A stretch of DNA of 64,000 bases from positions 36,262-100,261 of the forward strand of contig CASFPN010000015.1 of the NCBI GenBank assembly GCA_949296425.1, read 5' to 3'. The position numbers and the translations under genes were made by a program. The stretch comes from an uncultured bacterium. Its GTDB lineage: Bacteria > Cyanobacteriota > Vampirovibrionia > Gastranaerophilales > Gastranaerophilaceae. The notes under the pieces are model-generated. The model was not told the origin of the DNA and made no database searches. It saw only the letters and a program-made list of their open reading frames with translations. Of the stretch, positions 17,801 through 27,998 are shown piece by piece. The first letter of the stretch is position 1, and each line of letters begins with the position of its first letter.

Positions 17801-18954
17801 TTGTATGCATTGAGCAATTCTTCGGATGTCATCTTTTCGGCATTTTTAATCCTATTGTCATAAATCTGTATATATGTCGGGGATTTTTTATCATACAAAC
17901 GATTCATTCTTATTTTAACCGAACCGTCAGCACGCTGTTCATAATCATATCTTGAATTGATAAGTCTGTGTGTTGTAAATTTTGATTTTTTACCGAAAAC
18001 CCCCAGACTTAAAGGTCCTGATTGGAGTTCAGAAATTTTAAACCAGTTCATATACGGGGATTGATCTCCATATTTTAAAATATGCTGGAAGTGTATTCCT
18101 TCAAGTCCTTCGTTAACAAAAGCACCGTCTGATACATAGTTTATTCCTTTAGCAAAAAGTTTTTTCTGTAAGGAAGCATAGTTGTTGATGTTGCCGAGGC
18201 TTTGCACTATCTGCATGCAGTTTTTGTTCCAATAACCATGGGCTGTAAGTTTATCATCGGTAAATAAAGGTAGTGTAATAATTCTTGTAAAGTTATCAAG
18301 TTTGCCTTCTTCAACATCTTTTTCCAATCCGGCAAGTGAGCCGCCGTATTTATTTACGAAGTTTTTTGAGGTATTTTTTAAACGTTCTATATGTTTGGTC
18401 TTATTTTTAATTATATTATTATTGTCATCATAAGTCCAGATAACATTATTTATATCCAGATCAATAAGTTTCATTGCTCCGCCTTTTGAAACGGTTGAAG
18501 CTCTGTCTGTTACAATATTATATTTCTCCCACGGACTGTCGTCGGTAGAATTGTCTATCATATTTCCGGCTTCAATTTGCCACTTTGCATTTTGATGGGT
18601 TCCTTTCGGATAAAGTTTATAGTGATATGCAAATGCCTGGTCAGGAACTATTCCGAATTCGCATGCGAGATCTATTTGTGTGGCTTTACCGCTTTGCAAT
18701 TTAATGCCGTCTTCTCCTTTGATAACATCGTCAGGATTTTGCGGAGCCCATTTTTTTTGCTCATTTATAAAGTAGTTGCCGTTATTATCTTTGTCTACAC
18801 TGAAAATTTCCAGATAACAATCATATTTATCATCATCAAATACGTAATTAAAATCATATACCTTGTCACCGTATTCTGATTTTACCGGTTTGTATCCCTC
18901 AAATTTAATATTACTATTGACTTTCGACTGGTTTAAATTAAGATTAACTTTCAC
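14830..18954 (-). CDS. Very large GH13-like (alpha-amylase family) glucan enzyme
   Basis: About 1374 residues. Three GH13-like catalytic signatures are visible: LDWRIDATKDI near residue 805 (region II, Asp nucleophile), AAEVTDI near 862 (region III, acid/base Glu) and FAGNHDKAR near 960 (region IV). Before them lie some 800 residues with a beta-rich, carbohydrate-module-like start; after them come YAGDEYAS and a C-terminal beta domain. No signal peptide is seen, so it probably acts on internal glycogen or maltodextrin. I choose the GTG at 18954, eight bases after AAGGAG, over the GTG at 18963 that abuts that site. Exact specificity (amylase, transferase, debranching) cannot be read. Confidence 0.7.
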   Translation of the reverse strand: MKVNLNLNQSKVNSNIKFEGYKPVKSEYGDKVYDFNYVFDDDKYDCYLEIFSVDKDNNGNYFINEQKKWAPQNPDDVIKGEDGIKLQSGKATQIDLACEFGIVPDQAFAYHYKLYPKGTHQNAKWQIEAGNMIDNSTDDSPWEKYNIVTDRASTVSKGGAMKLIDLDINNVIWTYDDNNNIIKNKTKHIERLKNTSKNFVNKYGGSLAGLEKDVEEGKLDNFTRIITLPLFTDDKLTAHGYWNKNCMQIVQSLGNINNYASLQKKLFAKGINYVSDGAFVNEGLEGIHFQHILKYGDQSPYMNWFKISELQSGPLSLGVFGKKSKFTTHRLINSRYDYEQRADGSVKIRMNRLYDKKSPTYIQIYDNRIKNAEKMTSEELLNAYNNLNKTHVELNNHNDTVIPYSFRINDETYKKNVEELNEYNKKIDLNNRIRLYSYKGTKMVTHFEYFGLDGKHESGFETWNANPDIAKLNYVYSNSDTQKLKNIADPKKRAEIAESIKQSNMQVQDYAVSSAKYWTKKTNDILNFYVAQTLKNIKGKTTEEIYNKITSLADGKVFPKNLDVDKDIVTNVLNGTYFLHGADSKDSYDDLILRGLMDVPLDSIEVGDDISAALASPYITKRAITDKQIGVSRFDMYKNGNKHVLPQFKFTYELTDKMYTNEMKKFADEVFKIIESRAQEEEGIKLRDKNGNPTDYAKYIIPLLTAEIVKFAVIKSVLPEANYSFDKNSGAMIYDYKKLKNTSLNTMGIISITPENEATSLIYKLKHRIKKITEEDRRQFANILWESIKGTDANSFKLAEMIVGRTGAGLDWRIDATKDIADITSLENEKTDFEYTWNDVIKFWSKFTDGVKQYHPDAYIAAEVTDINDIYSKGKGDKSGTRYSNPQEAVKKLINEAGFTTLANYDHFSSDITKIVGKLFDFDGKHSPDKGCAQDHTIKGKLEEFIHSGPLESLIYSYTFAGNHDKARALDGFAMDMDMVYTDLTDPAKYKYRERAYKILEGILYGVNVTPEQVNNYDFDRVSTLAVAKCEAIASGMGKAIQELNMEQSQKDYVYKKMVSALSHLSNGKFRGKIFEADGFGTKDYNTALDLVLMEMDSINRDSSQRLSEDTKKDLKNKALEYILKPAMSRLLAQTKFLVALAGNPTLYAGDEYASTGFETTTKNIYLQNRNIIHEEWADTNSPAFKKFVKDFKDEMDKQYNLRTRKELQPLNDGTPFILKQQNANGASLSGLLRQSPDGRMTVSLFNTTALNHEYDQHYEPREVELKCIDLNADNKLGLPGGLKPGLMFRNADPNDKTIYYVNGNNQITGPDHTSIKFKDSTLILYHDPNLTKENLTFTGRKILYNPQYNFTFSNAYKPKSEVLTGSKLALISK

Positions 18955-19099
18955 TATAAACACTCCTTACTACTTAATTTATAACTCAACTGAAGATTTT
19001 TTTTTGTCATGATACCTCTCTTTATTAAGAAATTTTTACAAAAAATTATAGTATTTATATTTCCTTGTTATAATATTGGCAGAAAAGGAGAACTAATAA

Positions 19100-20365
<1,266 letters not shown>

Positions 20366-20375
20366 TAATTCTAAG

Positions 20376-20466
20376 ATTTGAAATTTCGTCAGACTCAATT
20401 TATTTTGCTATTCCGACCAAATTTTGAAACGAGTACAGAATAACCGCGATAGACGAAATTTCAAAT
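20376..20466. repeat. Perfect 15-base inverted repeat between convergent genes
   Basis: ATTTGAAATTTCGTC (20376-20390) and its exact reverse complement (20452-20466) are separated by 61 bases. The right arm overlaps the stop of the glycosyltransferase gene. It could fold as a long hairpin acting as a terminator for ahcY and the convergent gene, or be the ends of a small decayed element. Confidence 0.7.
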
Positions 20467-21363
20467 TAGTATTTTAAAAATAAAGTAGAGTACATTTCTC
20501 ATGCCGAGCTTTTTTCTCTGCTGCCACAAGAATTTTATAGTTTCAGGGCGGATTTTCAAATTATTTTTAATATTAATTTTTGTTATGTAATCACTGTGTA
20601 ATTTTTTATTACCCGTAACCTGTGTGCAGTTGCAGGCATTATTTTTGTGGCGTCTGTATCCGATAAGCGGTGCATCAATTATTGCCGAGCCGCCTATTAA
20701 ATTTGCAAAGTTGAATACGAATTTATCAGGACAAATTTTCCACTTTTCAGGTACTGTATAATATTTAAGGATATCGATTGAAGCTTTACGAAACATTGCC
20801 GAACTGTTCGGTGACCAGTACCAGCCGCCGAAACGTTTGTGTTTAAGGGGTTTATACTTAACAGGTATGTCGCATAAAATTTCAATTCCATTAACGTCAT
20901 TTTGAACTTGTTTTAAAATTCCGCATTCATTGTTGGAAGCTGATGAAATTGAGTTTAGTGTATGAATCTCATCCTCTTCGCCTATTTCAATTATACGGCA
21001 TGAGGTAAAAGCTACTGATGTTTCAAGATGAACTCTCAGATGAACGGCTGCATATTCTTTACATAAAACATCATCGCTGTCAATAAAACAGACAAATTGA
21101 CCGTTTGCTTTATTCAGCCCTTTAATCATTGCTGCAAACTGCCCCTGATTTGTATCTTGCTTTATAAGTGTGATTCGTAAATTCTGATTATCTGAAATAA
21201 AATCCTCAACAATTTTACAGGAATTATCACAGGAACAGTCATCTACAACAATAATTTCATAATTTTTATAAGTTTGTGCTTTTATACTTTCAAGTGTTTT
21301 TAAAATATATTTTTCGTAATTATAAGATGTAACTATGAAAGATACAAGCGGGAGTTTAAACAT
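20461..21363 (-). CDS. Family 2 glycosyltransferase
   Basis: A 300-residue GT2 enzyme with the GT-A fold. The N-terminus reads VSFIVTSYNYEKYI, followed by IVVDDCSCDNS and the metal-binding DSDD in FVCFIDSDDVL. It transfers a sugar from a nucleotide donor onto an envelope glycan or protein; the acceptor is unknown. The ATG at 21363 overlaps the stop of the upstream DUF475 gene by eight bases and gives the standard start; an earlier in-frame start would add 27 unlikely residues. The stretch GILKQVQNDV in the middle is the translation of a palindromic repeat also present in pilin leader 2. Confidence 0.85.
   Translation of the reverse strand: MFKLPLVSFIVTSYNYEKYILKTLESIKAQTYKNYEIIVVDDCSCDNSCKIVEDFISDNQNLRITLIKQDTNQGQFAAMIKGLNKANGQFVCFIDSDDVLCKEYAAVHLRVHLETSVAFTSCRIIEIGEEDEIHTLNSISSASNNECGILKQVQNDVNGIEILCDIPVKYKPLKHKRFGGWYWSPNSSAMFRKASIDILKYYTVPEKWKICPDKFVFNFANLIGGSAIIDAPLIGYRRHKNNACNCTQVTGNKKLHSDYITKINIKNNLKIRPETIKFLWQQRKKLGMRNVLYFIFKILI
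20896..20919. repeat. Palindromic repeat inserted in frame in the glycosyltransferase
   Basis: GTCATTTTGAACTTG followed by TTTTAAAAT. It matches the repeat at 22722-22746 except at paired positions of the stem (ATTTTGA with TTAAAAT, versus ATCCTGA with TCAGGAT). It resembles the widespread repeats translated as ILKQVQND or NLFQDLK. Confidence 0.6.
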
Positions 21364-22432
21364 TTTCACCGCCGTTGTTTTCTTGGGCAAGCAGTCTTTC
21401 CATTTTTTTGTTATGCATAATTGAAGAAATAAATGCAAGGACAATAAATCCGAGTCCTATTCCGCCTGTTACGGCTTCAGGAATTTCTTTGACGGTTGAT
21501 ACAAGCATAAGACAAGCCAAAGCACCGATTGCCCAGTGTGCGCCGTGTTCCAGATATAAAAATTTGGTCAGGGTTTTCTTTTCAACAAGCATAATGGTCA
21601 AAGACCTTACAAACATCGCCCCGATTGCCAGACCTATTGAAATAATTATAATATCTTTACTTAATGCAAAAGCGCCTAAAACTCCGTCAAGAGAGAATGA
21701 TGAGTCAATTAATTCAAGATATATAAAACTAATCAGGCCGGTACAGCCGGCACCTTTAGCCGCACAGCTTGCAAGGCGCATTTGTTCATGTTTTTCAAGA
21801 TAATGTGTAAATCCGTCTATTGCAAGATAGGTTATTATTCCGGAAATACCTGATATTAAAACATGAATTTTTTGTTCAGCAGGTACAAAATTTTGGGTTG
21901 CCAGAAGCATCAGAAGTGAAATTATTACTTCAATACCTTTTATATGGTCAAAATGTGCTAACCAATATTCAACTGGTCTTATCCAGTGAACCTGTTTTTC
22001 GTGGTTGAAAAAATAGTTCAGGAAAAGCATAATCAAAAACATGCCGCCGAATGTTACTATCGGAGCGTGTGTTTGATGTAGATAATATGCATATTTATCG
22101 GCATTTGTAAGTGCAATGTTAGCTACGTCAAGCATACTTAATTTCGCGAATATTGAAACTACCAGTATCGGGAATAAAAATCTCATTCCGAAAACAGCAA
22201 TTAAAATACCCCAGGTTAAAAACCTCATACGCCATTTATGACTCATTTTGTCAAGCTTCATCGCATTAACAACGGCATTATCAAAGGATAAGCTTACTTC
22301 TAATACCCCAAGAACCATTGCTATAAAAACGCAAGTCCATCCTGTTCCTCCGTGTACGTGTTCTCCCCAGAAATAAGCGCCGATAAGACCTGCTATTGTA
22401 ACTATATAAGAGCCTAAAAAGTATTCTAACAT
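21356..22432 (-). CDS. DUF475 / TerC-family membrane protein
   Basis: A 358-residue membrane protein with about nine hydrophobic segments. TerC hallmarks are the acidic motifs in membrane segments: LGVLEVSLSFDNAVVNA near the N-terminus and LELIDSSFSLDGVLGAF near residue 245. The family is linked to metal ion (for instance manganese) export and, for some members, tellurite resistance; DUF475 members are not well defined. Start at 22432 with AAGGAG upstream. Its end overlaps the glycosyltransferase start, so both are on one transcript. The FDN and LDG acidic residues are intact. Confidence 0.8.
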   Translation of the reverse strand: MLEYFLGSYIVTIAGLIGAYFWGEHVHGGTGWTCVFIAMVLGVLEVSLSFDNAVVNAMKLDKMSHKWRMRFLTWGILIAVFGMRFLFPILVVSIFAKLSMLDVANIALTNADKYAYYLHQTHAPIVTFGGMFLIMLFLNYFFNHEKQVHWIRPVEYWLAHFDHIKGIEVIISLLMLLATQNFVPAEQKIHVLISGISGIITYLAIDGFTHYLEKHEQMRLASCAAKGAGCTGLISFIYLELIDSSFSLDGVLGAFALSKDIIIISIGLAIGAMFVRSLTIMLVEKKTLTKFLYLEHGAHWAIGALACLMLVSTVKEIPEAVTGGIGLGFIVLAFISSIMHNKKMERLLAQENNGGENV

Positions 22433-22499
22433 TTATTTTTTCTCCTTATTCAAATTGATTATATATGAAAGATTGATTTTATACAACTTTATTAATGAC

Positions 22500-22528
22500 T
22501 TGCATATTGTCTGAATATATTTTATACT
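22500..22528 (+). promoter_or_regulatory. Promoter of pilin-like gene 2
   Basis: TTGCAT (22500-22505), a 17-base spacer and TATACT (22523-22528), followed by AAAGGAG and the ATG at 22568. Confidence 0.6.
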
Positions 22529-22567
22529 TGAAACGTCACTTATTTAAAAGAAAGGAGAAGCAAAAAT

Positions 22568-23640
22568 ATGGAAAAGATGTTAGAAAATCAGGTCTTCGGG
22601 GGGGGGGCACTCGCCGCTTAAGTTTCTTTCCCATCGCCTTTTGTGAGAGGGAGCAGTTGGGTGAACAAATTGAACTTACAACTGCTGGTGAGAGTCTTTT
22701 ACAGGTCAAGAAGACAGTTTTTGTCATCCTGAACTTGTTTCAGGATCTAAAAAGGAGATTACGAAAATGTACTTCCCTCTCCCGGGAGAGGGTGGAGAAG
22801 GAAATATTCGCAAATCCCAAACTAACTCATCTACGTGAAAAACAGGCTGAGTTCACTCTTGTAAAAAAGTCAAAAGTATGTCATAATAGTGATATGATAC
22901 ATCTCAATAATAACTTCGATTTACGTTTCACTCCTCACCCTTCACTAAAGAAGAAAGCCGCGTTTACACTTGCTGAAGTCTTAATCACTCTCGGCATTAT
23001 AGGTGTGGTTGCGGCCATGACTATTCCTGCAATAATATCAAAATATCAGCATAAAGCATTGGAATCTGCGTTTAAAAAGTCATATTCCAATCTAATGCAG
23101 GCAATGGTGTATGCAGAACCTGAATTAATATCTGATATTACAGGCAGTGGAGTTGTTACTGGTGATTCTGAATTTTATAATAAGTTATGGGAAAGATATA
23201 AAATAATTGAAGATTTAACAGCACATAACAAATTTAATATGGTGAATGTGTATTCTCAAGGAGTTAAAACTTATAATAAAAAGGCTGATGCAGATACTGC
23301 TTGTCCTCAGCTGCCTAATTTAGTTGTTTCTGACGGTTCATCAGTCGGCGGAATGTTCAATTGTGCAGGAAACTGGGTGGTCATTGATACAAACGGTCCA
23401 TATAAAAAACCTAATGCTGTGGGACATGATATTTTCTATTTCGCGGTTGACTCAAAGACAAAACGTTTATTCCCTTTAGGTTCAAGTATAGTTTCAGGCT
23501 ACTGGAATTTTAGCAATCAGGAGCAGTATTGTTCCATTGATTCTTCTAATGCACGAAATGGTTATGCTTGTACAGCTTTTGCTCTTTCAAATAAATGTCC
23601 TGATGATGAATCAAAAACATATTGGGAATGTCTGCCATAA
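22568..23640 (+). CDS. Type IV pilin-like protein 2, G10 tract plus a second start
   Basis: AAAGGAG and the ATG at 22568 begin a frame that passes the ten G at 22598-22607 and ends at TAA after 17 codons. With one extra G it runs unbroken for 357 residues. The leader is far longer than usual (about 130 residues), differs from the other copies after TRRLSF, and holds a palindromic repeat read as VILNLFQDLK. A second in-frame ATG at 22894, six bases after a CATAAT box with TTGTAA 17 bases upstream, would give a normal 23-residue leader (ending PHPSLKKKAA) before FTLAEVLITLGIIGVV. The mature part has several cysteines (SNKCPDDE, YWECLP). This copy could thus be made whatever the tract length. 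Confidence 0.75.
22598..22607 (+). repeat. G10 tract in pilin-like gene 2
   Basis: Ten G after ten codons, flanked by TTC on the left and CACTC on the right, the same flanks as in copy 3. Confidence 0.9.
22722..22746. repeat. Palindromic repeat in pilin leader 2
   Basis: ATCCTGA (22726-22732) and TCAGGAT (22740-22746) form a seven-base stem. It is the same repeat as at 20896-20919, and is translated in the pilin frame. Confidence 0.65.
22859..22887 (+). promoter_or_regulatory. Possible internal promoter of pilin-like gene 2
   Basis: TTGTAA (22859-22864), 17 bases, CATAAT (22882-22887), then six bases to the in-frame ATG at 22894. The spacing is that of the other leaderless starts in the window. 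Confidence 0.4.
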
Positions 23641-23706
23641 TTTATTATAGCGTTAATAGCTATATGCTTGCAGCGTAACTGTCATATAAGTCTAAATTAT
23701 ATCAAT

Positions 23707-23734
23707 TTGAAAAAAAATATTTTCTTGATATACT
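23707..23734 (+). promoter_or_regulatory. Promoter placing the prfA ATG at +1 (leaderless)
   Basis: TTGAAA (23707-23712), a 16-base spacer and TATACT (23729-23734), with six bases to the ATG at 23741. No Shine-Dalgarno is present. The layout is the same as for fliI. Confidence 0.6.
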
Positions 23735-23740
23735 TAAGTT

Positions 23741-24823
23741 ATGAAAGATATGTTAGACAAAATTCTCCAAATTGAGAAGAAATATAATGAACTTGGCGTT
23801 ACTCTGTCGGATCCGTCAGTTATTCATGACTATAAAAAATTTCGCGACCTTTCAAAACAGCGTAAATCAATGGAAGAAACCGTAAATCTTTATTATGCAT
23901 GGAAAAAAGCTGTTGATGCCATTGAAGAAGCAAAGCAGATGATTCATGAGGAAAAAGATGAGGAAATGAAAAGTTTTCTTAAAGCTGAAATTGAAAATAA
24001 TGAAGCTAAACTTCCTGAATATGAACAAAAAATGAAAGTTTTACTTCTCCCTCGCGATCCTATGGATGATAAGGATATTATGCTTGAAATAAGAGGCGGA
24101 GCAGGTGGTGACGAGGCAAACATTTTTGCCGGTGATTTAGCAAGAATGTATATGAGGTATGCTGATAAAAAAGGCTGGCAGACACAGGTTTTGAGTAAAA
24201 CAGAATGTGAAGCCGGCGGTGTATCGGAAATTATTATTTCAATAAAGGGCGACGCCGTATATTCCCAATTGAAATATGAATCCGGTGTTCATAGAGTTCA
24301 AAGGGTTCCCGCAACCGAATCTCAAGGACGTGTTCATACTTCAACCGCTACAGTTGCTGTTATGCCTGAAGTGGATGATGTTGAAGTTGAATTGAATATG
24401 AATGATGTTGAAATCTCAACGGCACGTTCAGGTGGCGCCGGCGGGCAAAATGTTAATAAAGTTGAAACAGCCGCAAGAGTTTTTCACAAGCCTACAGGGA
24501 TTATGATTTTCTGTACGGAAGAACGTTCACAGCTTCAAAATAAAGAACGTGCACTTCAAATTCTTAAAGCAAAACTTTATGATATGGAAGTTCAAAAGCA
24601 GATGCAGGAGATTACGGATTTGCGCCGCTCTCAGGTAGGTACAGGCGATAGAAGCGAACGTATCAGAACATACAATTTCCCTCAGGGTCGGCTGACAGAT
24701 CACAGAATAAATCATAACCTCAATGTTAATACGGTTATTGACGGTGATTTGGACGAATTAATAAATCTGCTTATGGAGCACGACCAGAAGCTTAAGCTGG
24801 AAAAATTAGCTGAGGTAAATTAG
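23741..24823 (+). CDS. prfA: Peptide chain release factor 1
   Basis: A 360-residue class I release factor. GGQ is in [15 protein letters not shown] near residue 230. The stop-codon-reading segment is [17 protein letters not shown], where PAT marks RF1, which reads UAA and UAG. The domain 1 segment [15 protein letters not shown] is intact. It heads the run prfA-ylxR-infB; the stop overlaps the ylxR start codon by one base. There is no Shine-Dalgarno, but a promoter abuts the ATG. Confidence 0.95.
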   Translation: MKDMLDKILQIEKKYNELGVTLSDPSVIHDYKKFRDLSKQRKSMEETVNLYYAWKKAVDAIEEAKQMIHEEKDEEMKSFLKAEIENNEAKLPEYEQKMKVLLLPRDPMDDKDIMLEIRGGAGGDEANIFAGDLARMYMRYADKKGWQTQVLSKTECEAGGVSEIIISIKGDAVYSQLKYESGVHRVQRVPATESQGRVHTSTATVAVMPEVDDVEVELNMNDVEISTARSGGAGGQNVNKVETAARVFHKPTGIMIFCTEERSQLQNKERALQILKAKLYDMEVQKQMQEITDLRRSQVGTGDRSERIRTYNFPQGRLTDHRINHNLNVNTVIDGDLDELINLLMEHDQKLKLEKLAEVN

Positions 24824-25068
24824 TGGTTGACAGAAAATGCGCCGGCTGCGGTAAACTGAAAAACAGAGAACAACTCATAAAAATAACAAAGCAAAACCCT
24901 GACGGTGAGGTTATTATAAACCACAGTAATAAAATATTTGGCAGATCAGTATATCTCTGCTATAATAATTCGTGTATAGAAGCTGTTTTTAAAAAAAATA
25001 GAATATCAAAAGTTTTAAAAGCTCCTGTACCGGAAGACTTGAAAGGAAAATTAATAAATGAGTTTTGA
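24823..25068 (+). CDS. ylxR: YlxR family RNA-binding protein
   Basis: An 81-residue YlxR (DUF448) protein, a small basic protein that sits between nusA and infB in many bacteria and binds RNA. The family pattern is clear: DRKCAGCGKLKNREQLIKI near the start and GRSVYLCYNNSC in the middle. It starts with GTG at 24823, overlapping the prfA stop, and its end overlaps infB by eleven bases, so the three are coupled. prfA occupies the place usually held by nusA. Confidence 0.85.
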   Translation: MVDRKCAGCGKLKNREQLIKITKQNPDGEVIINHSNKIFGRSVYLCYNNSCIEAVFKKNRISKVLKAPVPEDLKGKLINEF

Positions 25069-27559
25069 TACAATAAGGATAAATGAATTAGCAAAAGAAT
25101 TAGGGCTTACAAGTAAGGAAGTTATAGAAAAATTCTCTCAAATTTCCGTAACAGGCAAAACTCATTCAAGCACGGTTACCCTTGAGCAGGTAAATAGACT
25201 AAAGGAATTTATTTCATCCGGCGGTGTTAAAGAAGCTAAAAAACCTAAAGCATTTGTTGTTAAAAAAGCTAAAACGCCTGACAGTGAACCGGAGGTAAAA
25301 GAAGAAGTTAAAGAAGAAAAAAAATCCGAAACAAAAAACATGATACCAAAAGTTGAAGTGGTAAAAAATAAACCACAGAATCGTTTGGAAATTGTTCGCC
25401 GTGCTCCTCAAAGACCGCTAACTGAAAGAACTGCTGATTCTGCTAAACGTTCAACCCCAAGACCAGAAAGAGCCCAAAGGAGTGAAAAAGGTGAAAAGGG
25501 TAAACCTTTTCCGGCTAAAAAGGATGGTAATGCACCGGCAAAAAAACCTTTTGAAAGACCGGCAGGAGAAAGAAAACCTATTCAAAGGACAATTATTTCA
25601 CAGGATATTTACGAAAATAAAGGTTCGGGTAAAAGACGATCTGGAGATAACAAGAAAAAAGGTAAAGATTTTAATTCAAAAAAAGAAGAACAGGAAAGAA
25701 TTTCTTTAGAAAAAGCTGCAGCACAAAAGCATAAAAAAAAGGTTCATAAGGAAGAAGAAGTTAAAGAAGTTAAACAAATTGTTGTAAACCGTGCGATGAC
25801 AATCAGTGAGCTTGCTGACAAGATTCAAAAGACGCCTGCTGAAATAGTAAAATTTTTGATGTTTCAAGGCATTATGGCAACTGTAAACCAGCTTATAGAC
25901 GTTGATGTTATAAAAAAAGTCTGTGCAGAATATAACTTGGAAGTTCTTGACGAAGACTTAGACGCCTATATGGAAGAAGAATTGGAAAAAGAAGAAAAAG
26001 TTAAAAAACTTACCGAAGTAGACAAAAAATTATTGAAAAAACGCGCACCTGTTGTTAGTATTATGGGTCACGTTGACCACGGTAAAACAACACTCCTTGA
26101 TAGTATAAGAGCTTCCAAGCACAAAATTGTCGCAACGGAAGTCGGCGGTATTACCCAGTCAATAGGTGCTTATACTGTTTATCTTGATAATAACAATGAA
26201 AAGAAAATTGTATTTGTTGATACTCCCGGGCACGAAGCATTTACCGAGATGAGAGCACGCGGAGCAAAAGCAACCGATATTGCTATTCTTGTTGTTGCCG
26301 CAGACGACGGTATTATGCCACAGACAATTGAAGCTATAAATCACGCGAAAGCCGCTGAAGTTCCAATAATTGTTGCAGTTAACAAAATTGATAAACCGGG
26401 TGCTAATCCCGATAAAATTTTGCAGCAATTAACGGAACACGGTCTTGTTCCGGAAGAATGGGGCGGAGATACAATTACAGTCAAAGTATCTGCTTTGCAA
26501 GGTACAGGTATTGACGAACTTTTGGAATATATTCTTCTGGTTGCCGATTTGCAGGATCTCAAAGCAAATCCGAAGGCTGAGGCATCAGGGGTTGTTATTG
26601 AAGCTAACCTTGATAAAGGTAAAGGTCCTGTTGCAACGCTGCTTGTTCAAAACGGAACTCTGCGTGTGGGGAATTGTATTGTTGTTGGTACAGCGTGTGG
26701 TCGTGTAAGGGCACTTTTGTCTGACAGTGGTGAAAGAATCCAGAAAGCCGAGCCGTCTACACCTGTTGAAATTCTAGGTTTAACTGAAGTGCCTCAGGCT
26801 GGAGATTATTTTGAAGTTGTGAAAAATGAAAAAGAAATGAAAGCAATTGTTGAAGAACGCAAAGAAAAAGAACGCAGCAAACGTCTGGATGCTATGCTGC
26901 CAGCTCATGTAAGACGTGAGGCAGTGGCTGGAGAAGATGATATTCCTCAATTGAATTTGATTATCAAAGCAAACACAAATGGTGCGGCGGAAGCTGTTTC
27001 ACAGGCTATTGCACAGCTTGATTCCAAAGAAATTAAAACAAAAATTATTCATGTTGGTGTAGGTGATATCTCGGAAGCTGACGTTATGCTTGCTTCTGCA
27101 TCAAACGCTTTAATTTTAGGTTTTACTGTAAAAGAAGACGCCAATGCTCTTGCAGCAGCTGAAAAAGAAGGCGTTACAATCAAGAAATACGATATCATTT
27201 ATCAAATTCTGGAAGATATGGAAAAAACAATGTTATCGCTTCTTGAACCTGAAATTAAAGAGGTTGAACTCGGTAAGGCAGAAGTACGTCAGGTGTTTAC
27301 AATCGGTAAGACAACAAGAATTGCCGGCTGCTATGTAACCGAAGGTAAAATTGTAAGAAGTAAAGATGCTGTTCTTATACGTGACGGCAAAGAAATATTC
27401 CGCGGCGCAATTGATCAGCTGAAGCGTTTCAAAGACGATGTAAAAGAAGTTGCTCAAGGTTTTGAATGCGGTATATCATTTAGCAAATGGAATGATATTG
27501 AAGTCGGCGATATTATAGAAGTTTCTACAAAAGAAGAAGTTGAACGGCAGAGTCTTTAA
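25058..27559 (+). CDS. infB: Translation initiation factor IF-2
   Basis: An 833-residue IF-2. The IF2_N domain ([20 protein letters not shown]) opens the protein, then a long lysine-rich linker, a second IF2_N-like module ([18 protein letters not shown]), and the GTPase with [22 protein letters not shown] and NKID. Domains II to IV follow, ending in EVERQSL. It brings fMet-tRNA to the 30S subunit and promotes subunit joining. The frame is intact and the start overlaps ylxR. Confidence 0.95.
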   Translation: MSFDTIRINELAKELGLTSKEVIEKFSQISVTGKTHSSTVTLEQVNRLKEFISSGGVKEAKKPKAFVVKKAKTPDSEPEVKEEVKEEKKSETKNMIPKVEVVKNKPQNRLEIVRRAPQRPLTERTADSAKRSTPRPERAQRSEKGEKGKPFPAKKDGNAPAKKPFERPAGERKPIQRTIISQDIYENKGSGKRRSGDNKKKGKDFNSKKEEQERISLEKAAAQKHKKKVHKEEEVKEVKQIVVNRAMTISELADKIQKTPAEIVKFLMFQGIMATVNQLIDVDVIKKVCAEYNLEVLDEDLDAYMEEELEKEEKVKKLTEVDKKLLKKRAPVVSIMGHVDHGKTTLLDSIRASKHKIVATEVGGITQSIGAYTVYLDNNNEKKIVFVDTPGHEAFTEMRARGAKATDIAILVVAADDGIMPQTIEAINHAKAAEVPIIVAVNKIDKPGANPDKILQQLTEHGLVPEEWGGDTITVKVSALQGTGIDELLEYILLVADLQDLKANPKAEASGVVIEANLDKGKGPVATLLVQNGTLRVGNCIVVGTACGRVRALLSDSGERIQKAEPSTPVEILGLTEVPQAGDYFEVVKNEKEMKAIVEERKEKERSKRLDAMLPAHVRREAVAGEDDIPQLNLIIKANTNGAAEAVSQAIAQLDSKEIKTKIIHVGVGDISEADVMLASASNALILGFTVKEDANALAAAEKEGVTIKKYDIIYQILEDMEKTMLSLLEPEIKEVELGKAEVRQVFTIGKTTRIAGCYVTEGKIVRSKDAVLIRDGKEIFRGAIDQLKRFKDDVKEVAQGFECGISFSKWNDIEVGDIIEVSTKEEVERQSL

Positions 27560-27618
27560 AAAATCAATATTTTCATTTTTTGTCAATCCGAAGCGGTAAT
27601 TTATTTTTTGGTATTTTA

Positions 27619-27627
27619 TGCTATAAT
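27619..27627 (+). promoter_or_regulatory. Possible extended -10 promoter before rbfA
   Basis: TGC followed by TATAAT (27622-27627), about 20 bases before the rbfA ATG. No good -35 is seen, so an extended -10 promoter giving extra rbfA-truB message is possible. Confidence 0.4.
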
Positions 27628-27648
27628 TTTTTTACTAAGGAGAAAATT

Positions 27649-27993
27649 ATGACTCTAAGAAATGAACGTGTAAGAAAAGAATTAATGCGCGATATCTCTG
27701 ATATATTAAGGAAAGAAGTCAGAGGACTTGCAGGTGTTGTGTCTGTTGTTGATGTTGAAGTTTCTCATGATAATTCTTTTGCAAAGGTTATATACAGTGT
27801 TCTGGGTTCTGATGAGCAGATTGAAAAAACAAAAGACATTATTGAAAAAAGCACCCCGAAAATTCGCTATGAAGTCGGTAAACGTATAAGATTAAGACTA
27901 ACTCCCGAGTTGAAATTTGTTTATACTGATTCTCTTGAAAAAGGCTCAAGAGTAAGCGAAATTATTGACAAAATTTCCCGCGGGGAACTTTAA
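27649..27993 (+). CDS. rbfA: Ribosome-binding factor A
   Basis: A 114-residue KH-fold protein needed for late maturation of the 30S subunit. It begins MTLRNERVRKELMRDISDIL and has the family pattern VSVVDVEVSHDNSFAKVIYS. I place the start at 27649, six bases after AAGGAG, rather than at the earlier in-frame codon at 27580. It is between infB and truB, the usual neighbours. Confidence 0.9.
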   Translation: MTLRNERVRKELMRDISDILRKEVRGLAGVVSVVDVEVSHDNSFAKVIYSVLGSDEQIEKTKDIIEKSTPKIRYEVGKRIRLRLTPELKFVYTDSLEKGSRVSEIIDKISRGEL

Positions 27994-27998
27994 TTTGT

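Noticed and set aside
22495..22567. Upstream extension of pilin-like gene 2 to an ATG at 22495, which would avoid the G10 shift
   Set aside because: This ATG overlaps the -35 box of the promoter and has no Shine-Dalgarno, so it would not be on the message from that promoter. An upstream message could not be excluded.
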